The notes under the pieces: model-generated
Databases searched by the model: none
What the model was told of the DNA's origin: nothing
The model's input: the letters and a program-made list of their open reading frames with translations, nothing else
Shown here: in pieces, positions 63,250-64,000 of the stretch
Layout of the letters: each line of letters opens with the position of its first letter
Numbering within the stretch: position 1 is the first letter of the stretch
Translations under genes and position numbers: made by a program
DNA from: Vibrio breoganii
Lineage (GTDB): Bacteria; Pseudomonadota; Gammaproteobacteria; Enterobacterales; Vibrionaceae
DNA: 64,000 bases
Direction of reading: 5' to 3'
Assembly (NCBI RefSeq): GCF_001677275.1
Contig: NZ_CP016178.1
Coordinates: 434,001 to 498,000, forward strand

Positions 63250-64000
63250 TGCCAAGACTTCGTCTGTTACCTATCATTTTTGCCCTGTCTAGTCTGTCAC
63301 TAGCGCCTGTAAGCACGGCAACCGATGACATTCAAACTATAAAAATGACACCAAAGCAGTCAGAAGAAGATGTTTCTCATGACTATCTAGTTCAGCTTGT
63401 TGCTAGATCAACGCAATTGGCCGAAGAGCACTTTGGACCTAGCAAAATAGAGTTTATGCCTATCATGCTAAGCCAAGATCGTGTTCTACAGCTGTTGGGT
63501 ATTGGTGGTGTGCTAGACATAGTATCTTCTGCGCCAACGGCAAAGAGAGAAGCATCATTTCTTTCAGTAAAAGTACCGATATTTATGGGTTTATTAGGAT
63601 ATCGGATGATGATCATTTCTCCTGAGAAAGTGGCAACGTTTGAGGGGATTACTACCGAAGAGCAGTTAAAAAACTTAGTCGCTTGTCAGGGAACGGCTTG
63701 GCCTGATGCTGATATTCTCGAAGATAGTGGCTACAAGGTGCTGCGAGTGGATAAGTTCGAGCAGATGTTTGAAAAGCTGCATGATGGCGGATGTGATTAC
63801 TTCCCAAGAGGGATCACAGAAGGCTACGGAGAGTTAGAGTATTACAACGAAAATAATCCAGATAAGCCATTGGCTAAATTTGATTCGATACTGATTCACT
63901 ATCAGGTTCCATTACTGTTTTATACTAGCCACAGTAACTATGAACTCGCTGCGAAAATGCAATATGGCCTAGAAAAAATGGTAGAAAACGGTGAGTTGGA
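63250..64000 (+). CDS. Periplasmic solute-binding-like protein, truncated by the window end
   Basis: Open from ATG 63250 to the last base, 250 codons without stop. A signal peptide (LLPIIFALSSLSLAPVSTA) precedes a type II periplasmic binding-like domain (ITTEEQLKNLVACQG, LHDGGCDYFPRGI) of the amino-acid-binding kind. Such proteins lacking an ABC partner often act as sensors. It is divergent from the hybrid kinase with a 124-bp gap and may feed ligand information to it or to a further kinase beyond the window. No strong ribosome site is seen. Confidence 0.7.

Overview
The window looks like a chromosome segment of an alginate-degrading marine Vibrio, probably of the splendidus type. The reasons are a full alginate pathway built from Vibrio-type parts (KdgM-family porins, PL7, PL6 and PL17 lyases, SSS symporters, KdgF, KdgK, Eda and a DEH-reductase-type SDR), Vibrio-like proteins throughout, and intergenic palindromic repeats. 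No rRNA, tRNA or CRISPR array was seen. The assignment rests on reading the proteins by eye; no database was searched.

Layout. 0-5 kb: patatin-like lipoprotein, ammonium transporter, SSS symporter. 5.5-6.6 kb: tandem 254-bp repeats. 6.7-15.3 kb: kdgF-kdgK-eda divergent from two tandem PL17 oligoalginate lyases, then a second, more divergent SSS symporter. 15.7-22 kb: MATE exporter, two divergent FCD-type GntR regulators, a cNMP/CBS/DUF294 protein with an exonuclease. 22.5-34 kb: five KdgM-like porins, a PL7 lyase, two paralogous modular lipoproteins and an IS3-family insertion. 34.5-43 kb: YdjC/ChbG-type deacetylase, a candidate small RNA, two near-identical SSS symporters and a PL6 lyase. 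43-55 kb: accessory genes (Na+/H+ antiporter, nitroreductase, IS110-family element, 303-bp tandem repeats, LysR/NUDIX, and a permease/DUF917/hydantoinase operon). 55-58 kb: second PL7 lyase and the SDR (DEH reductase). 58-64 kb: HD-GYP response regulator, hybrid sensor kinase, and a truncated periplasmic binding-type protein.

How they work together (family knowledge plus inference): exported or lipid-anchored PL7 and PL6 lyases cut alginate; KdgM-type porins pass oligomers across the outer membrane; SSS symporters carry them across the inner membrane; PL17 lyases reduce them to unsaturated monouronate; KdgF helps linearise it to DEH; the SDR reduces DEH to KDG; KdgK phosphorylates it; Eda splits KDPG to pyruvate and glyceraldehyde 3-phosphate.

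The main original observation is regulatory. An 11-bp dyad, TTGTA-N-TACAA or its variant TTGTATGACAA, recurs before nearly every alginate gene (5022, 8785, 8964, 24337, 25570, 29092, 34032, 36053, 36922, 39563, 56007, 56934). It fits the GTM-N-KAC pattern of FadR/FCD-type GntR proteins, and two such regulators sit at 17.2-19.3 kb. At four porin genes and one PL7 gene a CRP-like dyad lies 42-43 bp upstream of the operator centre, as expected for class II CRP activation with the repressor on the start site. One perfect operator sits inside a good sigma70 promoter that drives about 300 nt of apparently non-coding DNA ending in a strong terminator (36074-36374). This is a candidate alginate-responsive small RNA and the most interesting undescribed item here.
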